NCBI RefSeq assembly: GCF_007992215.1 | Contig: NZ_BJZV01000002.1 | Location: 248,001 to 312,000 of the forward strand | Reading direction: 5' to 3' | Length of the DNA stretch: 64,000 nucleotides | DNA from: Methylobacterium gnaphalii | GTDB lineage: Bacteria; Pseudomonadota; Alphaproteobacteria; Rhizobiales; Beijerinckiaceae | Shown: positions 36,718 to 45,060 of the stretch, piece after piece | Numbering within the stretch: position 1 is the first letter of the stretch | Layout: every line of letters begins with the position of its first letter | The notes under the pieces: model-generated | Databases searched by the model: none | The model's input: the letters and a program-made list of their open reading frames with translations, nothing else | What the model was told of the DNA's origin: nothing | Position numbers and translations under genes: made by a program

Positions 36718-37830
36718 TCACTCTGGACACGCCCTGCCAATGTAAGCGCCACCCCCTGCCTTGCCAAGTAAATCGGGAGGCGACGCGACGTGACTGCCCG
36801 GATTGTCGCTGCGGGAGGTGCTGCGGGGCGGTGCCGGCGCAACCAGGACGAGGCCGGCAGCCGTCGCCTCGACCACCGTCCCTCGCAGCGTGCGTCTCAG
36901 GCATGCGCCCTGGTCGAGAGCAGGCAGGAGACTGCCGAGAACCAGACGTTCAAGGCGTTCGAGGCGTCGCGGTGTTGCGCGCTGTGGGTCCGACTGCACC
37001 GCCTCGATGGCTTGTTCGAGTACGCGAAGGGTGAGCGCCTCGGGTGCGGCAAGCAGAGGCCTACCGTCAAACGCGATGGTTCCGATCGCCGCCGGACGGC
37101 GTGCGGCATCGAAGAGGTCGCGCGCTTTCCGGACGAGCGCAGCTTCGTCACGGGCGAGCCGTTCGGCAAGACGCGTGAGCCGCTCCGGCGTCAGGCCCTC
37201 TGCGCGGAGGCGCGGCATTAAGCTGCGCAGCCGGGCGCGGGTAAAACGGTCGTCGGCATTGGACGGGTCATGCACGTATGGCAGGGCGTTTGCCGCGCAG
37301 TAGGCGATGAGTTCCGCCTTCGACATGTCGAGGAACGGTCGAGCGAGCCGGATGCCCTCCGCGAGCGGCCGCTCGCGGCGCATACCGGCGAGCCCTGCCG
37401 GGCCGCTGCCGGCGATGAGCCTCATCAGCACGGTTTCCGCCTGGTCGTCGGCAGTATGGGCTGTAAGCACCAGATCCGCGCCGATCGCGGCGGCATGGGC
37501 AGCGAGCAGCCGATAACGGGCAGTCCGTGCCGCGGCCTGGATGCCGCCGCGCGGCTCTGTCTCCCAGCGCAGGATGTTGTGCGCGAGACCGAGCGTCTTC
37601 GCGAGGCGGCCAACGGCCTCGGCTTCGCGACCGGAATCGGGCCTCAGGCCATGGTCGACCGTGGCGACGGAGAGAGCGATGGTTGGCGCGGCGGCTGCGG
37701 CGGCGTGCATCAGCGCCGTCGAGTCCGGGCCGCCCGATACCGCCAGGAGCACACCGCTCGGGGCAGGCCTATCGCGAAGGTAGGGAGCGAGGGCGCCTGT
37801 CAGACGGCTGCCGTCCTCACCGGAGGTCAC
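36718..37830 (-). CDS. tilS: tRNA(Ile)-lysidine synthetase
   Basis: The 370-residue enzyme modifies C34 of tRNA-Ile2 (CAU anticodon) to lysidine so that it reads AUA. The PP-loop SGGPDST is at residues 32-38 and the conserved ADDQAETVLMRLIAGSGPAGLAGM region follows, with HDPSNAD further on. The gene starts with GTG at 37830, overlapping the cpoB stop by 4 bases (GTGA). No C-terminal TilS-C domain is evident, as in many alphaproteobacterial forms. Confidence 0.95.
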   Translation of the reverse strand: MTSGEDGSRLTGALAPYLRDRPAPSGVLLAVSGGPDSTALMHAAAAAAPTIALSVATVDHGLRPDSGREAEAVGRLAKTLGLAHNILRWETEPRGGIQAAARTARYRLLAAHAAAIGADLVLTAHTADDQAETVLMRLIAGSGPAGLAGMRRERPLAEGIRLARPFLDMSKAELIAYCAANALPYVHDPSNADDRFTRARLRSLMPRLRAEGLTPERLTRLAERLARDEAALVRKARDLFDAARRPAAIGTIAFDGRPLLAAPEALTLRVLEQAIEAVQSDPQRATPRRLERLERLVLGSLLPALDQGACLRRTLRGTVVEATAAGLVLVAPAPPRSTSRSDNPGSHVASPPDLLGKAGGGAYIGRACPE

Positions 37831-38831
37831 GCCGCGCAGCGGGCGCGCTTCTGCTCGCGCTCGACGCTCTGACGAACGCTGGCTGTCGCGCTCGGATACT
37901 TGCGCTCGATCTCGGCGAGCGTCGCGCAGGCCTGGGCCTTGGCACCAAGCGCGTTGAGCGAGGTGCCGAGCTTCAGCATGGCCTCGGGCGCCACCGGCGA
38001 TCCGGCATAGTCGGTCGAGACCTTGAGGAATTGCTCGGCTGCCTCACGAGAGCGATTGCGCTGCAGGTAGCTCTCGCCAAGCCAGTAGGTCGCCTTCGGC
38101 ACGAGCTTGTCGCGCGGGTGCGACTGAATGAACTGGCGCAGGCTCATCTCGGCCTGCTCGTATTGCCGGCCCTGGATCAAGGCATAGGCGGCCTCGAAAT
38201 CGGATTTTGCGTCGTTGCTGCCGGTTGCGGCGATGCTGGTGGACGGCGCCGGCTCGATGGCGCCGGTCGTCGGCACGGTAGGCGGCGCCAGGTCCACCGG
38301 GCCGCCGGGGCCTGCATCCTGATCGTCGTCCGCGCCTTCGTAATCGATCGCGGCCGGAACGCGGCGCAGGCCTTGGGCTTCACGCGCGACAGGCCCCTGC
38401 GAGGCCGCGGCGGGCGGGGCGGCGAAAGGCGCTGACGGGGCGGCAGTGCCGATCTGGCGCGGGGCGCCCGGAGCGCCGGGGTGCTGTTCGGGCTCGAAGG
38501 CGTCGCCGCGCTTGCCGGGCCGGCCTTCACCGGGATTGACCCCCAAGGGTGCCGGGCTGGCCGAAGGTGCACGCTTTACCGCCCCTCCCCCGCCCTTGGA
38601 GCCTTCCTGCAGGCGGAACTCGACGTCTTCCTGGAATTTCCGAAGCTGCTCCTTGAGCTGCCGGTTCTCGTACTGGAGGGTCTCGATCTGGCCCGAGAGC
38701 TGACGCGTGACGTTCTCGACGCGGTTGAGTCGGACGATCACGTCGGCGGCATCCTGCGCCTGTGCCTGCGGGCTTCCGAGGAAGACGAGGCTGCTGGCGA
38801 ACGACGAGGCGAGAAGCAGGCGGCGGAGCAT
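37827..38831 (-). CDS. cpoB: cell division coordinator CpoB (YbgF)
   Basis: The 334-residue periplasmic protein has a signal peptide (about residues 1-26, ending AQAQD). A short N-terminal coiled coil follows (VRLNRVENVTRQLSGQIETL, QLKEQLRKFQEDVEFRLQEG), which trimerises the protein in E. coli. A long Pro/Ala-rich linker then leads to C-terminal TPR repeats (FEAAYALIQGRQYEQAEMSL, KATYWLGESYLQRNRSREAA). CpoB coordinates peptidoglycan synthesis with Tol-Pal constriction. ATG at 38831 is preferred over GTG 38843. Lies between pal and tilS as usual. Confidence 0.93.
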   Translation of the reverse strand: MLRRLLLASSFASSLVFLGSPQAQAQDAADVIVRLNRVENVTRQLSGQIETLQYENRQLKEQLRKFQEDVEFRLQEGSKGGGGAVKRAPSASPAPLGVNPGEGRPGKRGDAFEPEQHPGAPGAPRQIGTAAPSAPFAAPPAAASQGPVAREAQGLRRVPAAIDYEGADDDQDAGPGGPVDLAPPTVPTTGAIEPAPSTSIAATGSNDAKSDFEAAYALIQGRQYEQAEMSLRQFIQSHPRDKLVPKATYWLGESYLQRNRSREAAEQFLKVSTDYAGSPVAPEAMLKLGTSLNALGAKAQACATLAEIERKYPSATASVRQSVEREQKRARCAA

Positions 38832-38946
38832 GGCGTAGGGCACCGGTCGAAGGACGTGCGCGCGGGAAGTCCGCCGCGCGCCGTATCAGAAGCCCCGGCT
38901 CGCGGCAAAACGAGGGCCGCAAGCCGTGAGGCCGGGTCGGACAGGA

Positions 38947-39450
38947 TCAGGAGCCGGCGCGGCCACCGTCGAGGACGCTCACCGCGCGGCGGTTCTGCGA
39001 CCAGCAGGAGATATCGTTACACACGGCCACCGGGCGCTCCTTGCCGTAGGAGACGGTGCGCATGCGCGACGAGGCGATGCCGCGCGAGGCGAGGTAGTCC
39101 TGCACGGCCTGGGCGCGGCGGGCGCCGAGGGAGTAGTTGTACTCGCGGGTGCCGCGCTCGTCCGCATGGCCCTCGATCAGGAAGGTGTAGCGCGGGTAGC
39201 GCTGCAGCCAGGAAGCCTGCTTGTCGAGCGTGGCGGTGGCAGTGGGGGTCAGGTCCGTCGAGTCGGATTCGAAGAACACGCGGTCGCCGACATTGACCAC
39301 GAAGTCCTGCGCGCTGCCCGGCGTCGCCGCGCCCGCGCCGAAGGCCGATGCGTCCGCGAGGTCCTTGTCGTTGGAGCACGCCGCAACGCTGAGCGCGGCG
39401 CAGAGCGCGACGGCCAAGGGAAGCACGCGGAAGCGGGCGGGTCTGGACAT
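38947..39450 (-). CDS. pal: peptidoglycan-associated lipoprotein Pal
   Basis: The 167-residue precursor has a lipoprotein signal with lipobox VAAC (Cys25). The OmpA-C domain has TPTATATLDKQASWLQRYPR, IEGHADERGTREYNYSLGAR and RAQAVQDYLASRGI, which bind meso-diaminopimelate of peptidoglycan. Pal anchors the outer membrane to the wall as part of Tol-Pal. GAGGAG is upstream of the ATG. It heads the pal-cpoB-tilS run, with tolQRAB not in the window beyond the upstream gap; the 296-base upstream gap suggests an own promoter or that tolB has been separated. Confidence 0.96.
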   Translation of the reverse strand: MSRPARFRVLPLAVALCAALSVAACSNDKDLADASAFGAGAATPGSAQDFVVNVGDRVFFESDSTDLTPTATATLDKQASWLQRYPRYTFLIEGHADERGTREYNYSLGARRAQAVQDYLASRGIASSRMRTVSYGKERPVAVCNDISCWSQNRRAVSVLDGGRAGS

Positions 39451-39746
39451 GGTCTTGTCTCCTCGCGCGGCTGGACTGTGCGATCCGCCGCGCCTTGAAA
39501 GCTTCGTCCAGGCCTTTTTAGGCCCATGCGGTTAAGCGAAGGTTCGATCAACCTTGACGAGAGCTTTCCGTGTGCTGGTTTGATGCCCGATGCGGTGCGT
39601 GATCGCACGCAGCATCCGGCTCTCTCGTCTGTGCCGATCCACCGGAACGGCAGGGCCTTCTTCGCGCGACGATTGCGGCGTGGCGGCGGCGCGTTCTATG
39701 GCGATGCGAGATGGCGTGAGGCTGTGGCCCGGCGACAACAGCAGGA

Positions 39747-40109
39747 TCAAACCCCGCCGCGCAGCCTCGCGATTACCGGCCTCGCCCGCGCCGCCTCGGC
39801 TCGCACAGCCTGGAGGGAGCTGTCGATGCCCGCACCGTCCAGACAGGCCAACTCGAGGTTCGCGCAGGCCCGCGACAGGCTCGCGAAGCCGAGGGTGCCG
39901 CTGACCGAGACCAGGGCGTGGGCATTAGCGCCGAGGTCGGTGCTCGCTACCGTGATCTGCTCCAGGCGCCGGACGATCTCCTCGTCGAGCCCGGCGAGAA
40001 GGTGCGTCAGCCGCTCCTTCCCGAATAGGTCCGTGAGATCGGCCAGCGTCTCGCGATCACAGACGGCCGGATCGACGTCGCTGAATGTCCCGGCCGCAGC
40101 GCTCAACAT
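39747..40109 (-). CDS. Hpt-domain protein (histidine phosphotransfer)
   Basis: The 120-residue protein is one Hpt four-helix bundle, with the phospho-accepting His in NAHALVSVSGTLGF (H64) and the second helix after it (ASLSRACANLELACLDG). It would relay phosphate between response regulators or hybrid kinases. It is divergent from a stand-alone receiver-domain gene 185 bases away, suggesting that the two work together. No kinase is adjacent. Confidence 0.85.
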   Translation of the reverse strand: MLSAAAGTFSDVDPAVCDRETLADLTDLFGKERLTHLLAGLDEEIVRRLEQITVASTDLGANAHALVSVSGTLGFASLSRACANLELACLDGAGIDSSLQAVRAEAARARPVIARLRGGV

Positions 40110-40294
40110 TTTGTCGCTTCTCCTGATTTGGTTACCGTATCAGGAGAGGATTTATCGATGATTAACTATTGCCACGTCTTCTGGGCAGAGAGCGCATGAT
40201 GCGACCCCTCGGTCCGCGCGTGCCTCGGACACCAGACTGAACCACGAGCGTGACACGGCCTCGCCGATCCTGCTCTGAGACGGGGTCGAGCGCC

Positions 40295-40693
40295 ATGACG
40301 CAGTCTGCCAGCGTCCTTATCGTCGAAGACAATTACCTCCTGCTCGAAATGCTCTCGAGCCTGTGCGAGCAGCAGGGAATTCGCGTCTTTGCCGCCTCCA
40401 GCGGAGAGGACGCGCTGACGATGCTGCGGCAACGCGCCTCCGAGATCGACTGGCTGTTCACCGACATCTCGCTGCCGGGCCTCATCGATGGCTGGGAGGT
40501 CGCCGCGGCTTATCGCGAGCAGAATCCCCGCCGCCCGGTCATCTACGCCTCGACCGCCCCGCATATCGCGCGGCGCACGGTCCCCGGAAGCATCTTCGTG
40601 CACAAGCCCTTCCAGGTCCGCGAGATCATCTCGCTGGCCAAAATGATGGTGCTGGCCGAGGGCGAGGAATCGCTGCTAAGCGCCGCGGGCTGA
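40295..40693 (+). CDS. single-domain response regulator
   Basis: The 132-residue protein is a receiver domain only. It has the acidic pair E11-D12, the phospho-acceptor D57 (LFTDISLPG), the switch Thr/Ser in YAST (86-87) and the conserved K104 (FVHKPF). No output domain follows. Start at 40295 gives MTQSASVLIVEDNY; the longer frame to 40250 is not conserved. It overlaps the convergent WcbI-like gene by 18 bases. Pairing with the divergent Hpt gene suggests a phosphorelay whose kinase is elsewhere. Confidence 0.9.
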   Translation: MTQSASVLIVEDNYLLLEMLSSLCEQQGIRVFAASSGEDALTMLRQRASEIDWLFTDISLPGLIDGWEVAAAYREQNPRRPVIYASTAPHIARRTVPGSIFVHKPFQVREIISLAKMMVLAEGEESLLSAAG

Positions 40694-41695
40694 GGCGAAC
40701 AGCGCCCGTATCCCAGGATCCGCGCGCCAAGCCGTGATGCGCTCGGCGCCCAATTGCTCGCGCGGCACCTGCGCATAGCGCGCGAAGCTCTCGGTGACGA
40801 AGCCCTTGAGGTTGTAGAGCCGCGGCGGGCGGCCTCTGACGGCCTTCGCCCGGAACAGCGGCTGCGCCTTCACGCCATAGTGAGCTGCTATGGCGGGATA
40901 GACTGGCCACAGCGCCTCCTCGACGAGCAGGTCCGGCAGGTAATCCTCGGCAGCGAGGTCGAGCGGCCCAAGGCCCGCCTCGACGGCGAGCCGGCGGGCG
41001 ATGTCGGCGAGCACATGCAGCTTCGGATGGTTGCTGTCATGCATGAAGCAGCCGCGGCGCTGCCAGCGCGTGAGTTCCGTTTCCAGGCCGAACCCGACCT
41101 CCCGCGCGGCCATCAGCAGATGTGCCGTCCCCTCGTCCCAGGCGCGGTGGTATCCCAGCCGCTCGAAGACGGCGCCGTCATAGAGACCGAGTGTCTCCTC
41201 AATGCTCAGGCCTTCGAGGAAGCCGAACAGCGCGATCGCCGAGTGCGATGGCCCGAGAGGGCCGTGGACGAGCGCCGACAGCCTCAAGCTGGCGATGTCG
41301 CCGACATAGATCATGTCCGGATGGAAGGCCGGGAAGACCACGACGGGAAACATCCGGAGGCGCGGCAGCTTGCGTTGCAGGTCGAGCGTGTTGCCTCCCG
41401 GGAAGGAGGCGAGCCAGAAGAAATGCGAGAAGACGTGGTCGCTGTCGCGCAGGTGACGCGCCAGCCCGTCCTGATCGCCGAAGCGCTGCTTCAGATGGGC
41501 GATGAGATGAAGCTCGACTCGCGCATCGGGCAGCAGGAGTTGCAGCACCTGCGCGACGCCCTCCGCCTGGCAATTGCCGATGACGGTGATCTTCGGCCCG
41601 CGCCGCTCCGGTTCAGGCGCGGGCGAGCGCCACGGTATTGCCCAGGATGGTATCGAGAAGGTCAGGGCGGTGAACGCGCCAGCTGGTCCGGGCAC
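40676..41695 (-). CDS. WcbI-family polysaccharide biosynthesis putative acetyltransferase
   Basis: The protein (about 339 residues from the GTG at 41695) has KITVIGNCQAEGVAQVLQLL near the N-terminus, the defining WcbI segment whose GNCQ Cys lies in a CoA-binding pocket in the Burkholderia enzyme. Later landmarks include PGPAFHPD-like VVFPAFHPDMIYVGD and HDSNHPKLHVLADIA, where HDxNHP is conserved. WcbI acts in capsule assembly, probably acetylating it. The start is uncertain, since only GTG 41695 and TTG 41701 are available upstream of the conserved part. Divergent from the GSCFA gene. Confidence 0.8.
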   Translation of the reverse strand: MPGPAGAFTALTFSIPSWAIPWRSPAPEPERRGPKITVIGNCQAEGVAQVLQLLLPDARVELHLIAHLKQRFGDQDGLARHLRDSDHVFSHFFWLASFPGGNTLDLQRKLPRLRMFPVVVFPAFHPDMIYVGDIASLRLSALVHGPLGPSHSAIALFGFLEGLSIEETLGLYDGAVFERLGYHRAWDEGTAHLLMAAREVGFGLETELTRWQRRGCFMHDSNHPKLHVLADIARRLAVEAGLGPLDLAAEDYLPDLLVEEALWPVYPAIAAHYGVKAQPLFRAKAVRGRPPRLYNLKGFVTESFARYAQVPREQLGAERITAWRADPGIRALFASARGA

Positions 41696-41738
41696 GGGCA
41701 AGACTGCCGACGTTCCGGATGATGGAGACGGGTCGATC

Positions 41739-42806
41739 GTGGCGACGAACCCTTACAGCGATCTACCGGCCGAGCGATTCTGGCGCAAGGCCGTGGCCGG
41801 CGTGCCGCCCTTCGCGGTCGATCCGCGGCCAAAGACGGCCTTCGCGATCCGGCGCGAGGACCGGGTCGCCACCGCCGGCTCGTGCTTCGCCCAACGCGTC
41901 GCCGAGGCGCTGCGCGAGGCCGGCTTCAACTACTACGTCACCGAGACCGCGCCCGAGGGAACGCCGCGGGCCGAGGCGGAGGCGCGCCAGTTCGGCACCT
42001 ACTCGGCCCGCTACGGCAACATCTACTACACCCGCCAGCTGGTTCAGCTCTTCGACCGGGCCTACGGCACGTTCCAACCCGAACTGACGGCTTGGCAGCG
42101 GCAGGATGGGCGCTGGGTCGACCCGTTCCGCCCGACCATCGAGCCGGCGGGTTTCGCGAGCGAGGCGGAGGTGATCGCGGCGCGCGACGTCCATCTGGCT
42201 CAAGTCCGCACCCTGTTCGAAACCCTCGACGTCTTCGTGCTGACTCTCGGTCTCAACGAGGGCTGGCGCTACCCCGCCGACGGGGCCGCGCTGCCGCTTG
42301 CGCCGGGCGTCGCGGGGGGCGTGTTCGATCCGGCGCTCTATGCCTGCGTGACCGCTGGCGCCGGCGAGATCGCCGAGGACCTGCGAGGCTTCCTGGCCCG
42401 GCTTCGCTCGGTCAACCCGGCCTCGCGGGTGATCATCACGGTCTCACCCGTGCCGATGATCGCAACCTACCGTGACAGACACGTGCTCGAATCGAACGGC
42501 TACTCGAAAGCAGTACTGCGGGCTGCGGCCGGCGAAGTCTGCGATGGCGCCGATCCCGCCACGGTCTACTTCCCCTCCTACGAGATCATTACCGGCAGCG
42601 GCCCGGCCGGGCGCTATTTCAACGACGACCTGCGCACCATCACCGATGCCGGCGTCGGCCACGTCATGCGCTCGTTTCTGGGAGCCTTCGCACCCAATCT
42701 TGCCGGGGCGCCTGTCGGCGCCGCCAGCTACGCCACGAAGGCCGAGTTTGCCGGTGTCTCGGGCGTCATTTGCGACGAGGAGGAGATCGAGCGCAGCGTG
42801 GCGTGA
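41739..42806 (+). CDS. GSCFA-domain protein
   Basis: The 355-residue product from GTG 41739 has TAGSCFAQRVAEALREAGFN at residues 45-64, the motif that names the GSCFA family, and later TLGLNEGWR, VIITVSPVPMIATY and the C-terminal segment NDDLRTITDAGVGHVMRSFL. The family has a GDSL/SGNH-like active site and is thought to act on glycans or their esters, though no member is well characterised. GGAG lies about 10 bases before the GTG. Gap to the divergent WcbI-like gene is just 43 bases, so the two may be co-regulated and act on the same surface glycan (inference). Confidence 0.85.
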   Translation: MATNPYSDLPAERFWRKAVAGVPPFAVDPRPKTAFAIRREDRVATAGSCFAQRVAEALREAGFNYYVTETAPEGTPRAEAEARQFGTYSARYGNIYYTRQLVQLFDRAYGTFQPELTAWQRQDGRWVDPFRPTIEPAGFASEAEVIAARDVHLAQVRTLFETLDVFVLTLGLNEGWRYPADGAALPLAPGVAGGVFDPALYACVTAGAGEIAEDLRGFLARLRSVNPASRVIITVSPVPMIATYRDRHVLESNGYSKAVLRAAAGEVCDGADPATVYFPSYEIITGSGPAGRYFNDDLRTITDAGVGHVMRSFLGAFAPNLAGAPVGAASYATKAEFAGVSGVICDEEEIERSVA

Positions 42807-42940
42807 CGCGGCCGGCCCCATCATGGGACAGTCGCAACGCCCCTCACGCCGAGGGGCCGCGCGATGCGGCCTCCAGATACGACCGCCGCTGATCGCAGCT
42901 TCAGGTAAGGGTCGTTCCCGGCGCCGAGCCGGTCTGCATC

Positions 42941-43870
42941 CTACTTCAGATGCTCGAAATACGTGTTGCCTGCGGCGCGCTTCAGCTCGGCCCCCGCCTC
43001 CCGGCCGATCGCGGCGGCGTCGCTGGCAGGGCCCTCGCGGGTCACAGCCCAATGCTGGCTGCCGTCCGGAAGGAATAGCAGCCCGTCGAGGCTGAGCCGG
43101 TCGCCCTCGATGCGGGCAAGGGCTGCGATCGGCGTGCGGCAGGAGCCGTCGAGCTCGGCCAGTAGGGCGCGCTCTGCATCGAGAGCCGTGGTGGCCTTGG
43201 CGCATGCGATGGGCTGCAGCAGCGCACGGATGGCGTCGTGGCCGGCCCGCGTCTCGATGCCGAGCGCTCCCTGCGCCACCGCCGGCAGCATCTCCTCGAC
43301 GGAGAGCACGCTGCGCGCGACATCCTCCATGCCCAGCCGCTGAAGCCCGGCGAGCGCGAGCAGAGTCGCGTCGCACTCGCCCGCTTCGAGCTTGCGCATA
43401 CGGGTGTTGGCGTTGCCGCGCAGTGGCACGATCTTGAGATCCGGCCGCTTCATCAGCACCTGCGCGCCCCGCCGCAGTGAGGAAGTGCCGACCCGTGATC
43501 CGGCCGGCAGATCGGCGAATCCGTTGGCTCCGTTGGCGGAGAGGAAGGCGTCGCGCGGATCGTCGCGCTCAAGGATGCAGGCGATGACGAGGCCGTCCGG
43601 CAGCCAGGTCTCGACGTCCTTCATGGAGTGGACGGCGACGTCGACCTCGTTGGCGAAGAGGGCCTGTTCCAGCTCCTTCGTGAACAGTCCCTTGCCGCCG
43701 ATCTCCGAGAGCGGCCGGTCGAGGATCCGGTCCGCCACGGTGGAGACCACGACGATCTCGGTCTCCAGTCCCGGATTGGCCGCAACGATCCTGTCGCGGA
43801 CCATGCCGGTCTGGGCCAGCGCCATCGGGCTGCCGCGGGTACCAATTCGGAGGGGGCGTGACAGGCTCAT
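42941..43870 (-). CDS. hemC: hydroxymethylbilane synthase (porphobilinogen deaminase)
   Basis: The 309-residue enzyme joins four porphobilinogens to hydroxymethylbilane for heme, cobalamin and bacteriochlorophyll. N-terminal LRIGTRGSPMALAQ, the GGKGLFTKELEQAL and HSMKDVE segments and the dipyrromethane-bearing Cys in LDGSCRTPIAA (C244) are present. ATG at 43870. It is transcribed alone, with the ABM protein gene just upstream on the same strand (59 bases). Confidence 0.97.
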   Translation of the reverse strand: MSLSRPLRIGTRGSPMALAQTGMVRDRIVAANPGLETEIVVVSTVADRILDRPLSEIGGKGLFTKELEQALFANEVDVAVHSMKDVETWLPDGLVIACILERDDPRDAFLSANGANGFADLPAGSRVGTSSLRRGAQVLMKRPDLKIVPLRGNANTRMRKLEAGECDATLLALAGLQRLGMEDVARSVLSVEEMLPAVAQGALGIETRAGHDAIRALLQPIACAKATTALDAERALLAELDGSCRTPIAALARIEGDRLSLDGLLFLPDGSQHWAVTREGPASDAAAIGREAGAELKRAAGNTYFEHLK

Positions 43871-43929
43871 ACCGATTGTCGTAGCCGAGGCAGGCTCGGG
43901 GTGTCACGCCCGCCCTGGCCGTTGCGCAC

Positions 43930-44229
43930 TCAGAACGCCCGCAGCGTCAGCTCCGTATGTTCGACATGGGGCGGGCTTTCGAAGGTGTCGGAGACCAGCG
44001 CCCGGTAGTCCTTCCACGGCTGCGAGCCGGTGAAATCCTTGGTGTGAGCCTCGAGCGTGTCCCACTCGATGAGCAGCCGGTAGCGCTGCGGCTTCTCGAC
44101 GGAGCGGCGGACCTGGAAGCTGCGGCAGCCGTTCGCCGCCTTGAAGATCGCAGCCGCCTGCTCGATGCCGGCCTCGAACTGAGCCTCGGAGCCGGCCTTG
44201 ACGTCGATCTGTGCGATTTCGAGGATCAT
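43930..44229 (-). CDS. antibiotic biosynthesis monooxygenase (ABM) domain protein
   Basis: The 99-residue protein has the ABM ferredoxin-like fold: MILEIAQIDVKAGSEAQFEAG, the central FQVRRSVEKPQRYRLLIEWD and the AHTKDFTGSQPWKDYRALV segment. The family includes heme- and quinol-related monooxygenases (YgiN, LsrG) and many uncharacterised ones. ATG 44229 gives the standard N-terminus; 44241 would add four residues. No active-site assignment possible from sequence alone. Located just upstream of hemC. Confidence 0.8.
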   Translation of the reverse strand: MILEIAQIDVKAGSEAQFEAGIEQAAAIFKAANGCRSFQVRRSVEKPQRYRLLIEWDTLEAHTKDFTGSQPWKDYRALVSDTFESPPHVEHTELTLRAF

Positions 44230-45060
44230 GGCTCGCTGCATACTCCGACTGTTGGCTGGCCGCGCTCATAGCGCCTTCACGATCGTTCTCCCAACACGTT
44301 TCCCTAGCCTCACCGCTTGATGACCGCGGTCAGTCCGGGTTCGGCTCACACGCCAGGGAATGACGCGGCGTGTCAAGATGCGCGTCATCGTCCCCGCGCG
44401 GTGCTCCGCCGGGGGCATGGCCTAAGACCACACCCCGATGAGGGGGTGACGCGGGACGCCGTGGAACCTCACGGCGCGCAGTGATCACAAACACATCCGC
44501 TTCCCCGGCGTCCCGCGGTTCCGCGCCGTTGTGAGCGGCGCGGGCCGGTTTTGCGTCACGATGCTCTCCGGAGCCTTCGACCTGTCGCTCAACACGCCCC
44601 GGTGCCGGGCGCCCATCTCGCAGGACGCCCCCATCCCGAGGAAGTTGCGTGGCACCTCCTTCCGTGCGCGACGCCTCCTAGTGGACGCCGCCGACAGCAT
44701 CTCGGTGTCGCCGAGCCAGGGTCGGCCAAAGCCCGGCGCATTTCCTCGCCGAACCCCGCCCTGCCAGGACGAGCTTGCGTCGAAGCTCCGCCCGGGGCGG
44801 CGATGGGTGAGATCACCGACGCGGGCATCGCCCGACCTCCCACAAGCACCGCCCTCAACCCTGCGGCGCTCCCCCGACGGTTCGGGAAACCGGTACAGGC
44901 ACAAAATCATATAATAGGAAATATGTCAAGACATAAAGCCTATGCTCACCGCCATCGCGGGCGCCGCAAAGCCATCCTGGGCCAACGATCTGAGGGGACG
45001 AGTGTGGATCCCGGATCGCTTCAGCTTCGCCCGACCACCACGGTGGACACGGCCCGAGCT
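44230..45060. other. 831-base gap without a convincing gene, with an AT-rich island
   Basis: Open frames here (for example 44485-44910 on the minus strand and 44531-44914 on the plus) are Arg-, Pro- and Ser-rich and lack recognisable families and ribosome-binding sites. At 44901-44940 the GC-rich background is broken by an AT-rich stretch containing a perfect 6+6 inverted repeat (44922-44935). It could be gene debris, an RNA gene or a dispersed repeat. It separates the hemC region from the carrier-protein cassette. Confidence 0.5.
44922..44935. repeat. perfect inverted repeat, operator-like
   Basis: TATGTC-AA-GACATA is a perfect dyad in an AT-rich patch inside GC-rich DNA. On the minus strand it contains TTGACA. 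It has the size of a regulator binding site, but no well-supported gene starts immediately next to it. Confidence 0.4.

Noticed and set aside
44485..44910. 141-codon minus-strand frame
   Set aside because: No ribosome-binding site or family; composition dominated by Arg, Gly, Pro and Ser as in other non-coding frames of this GC-rich DNA.
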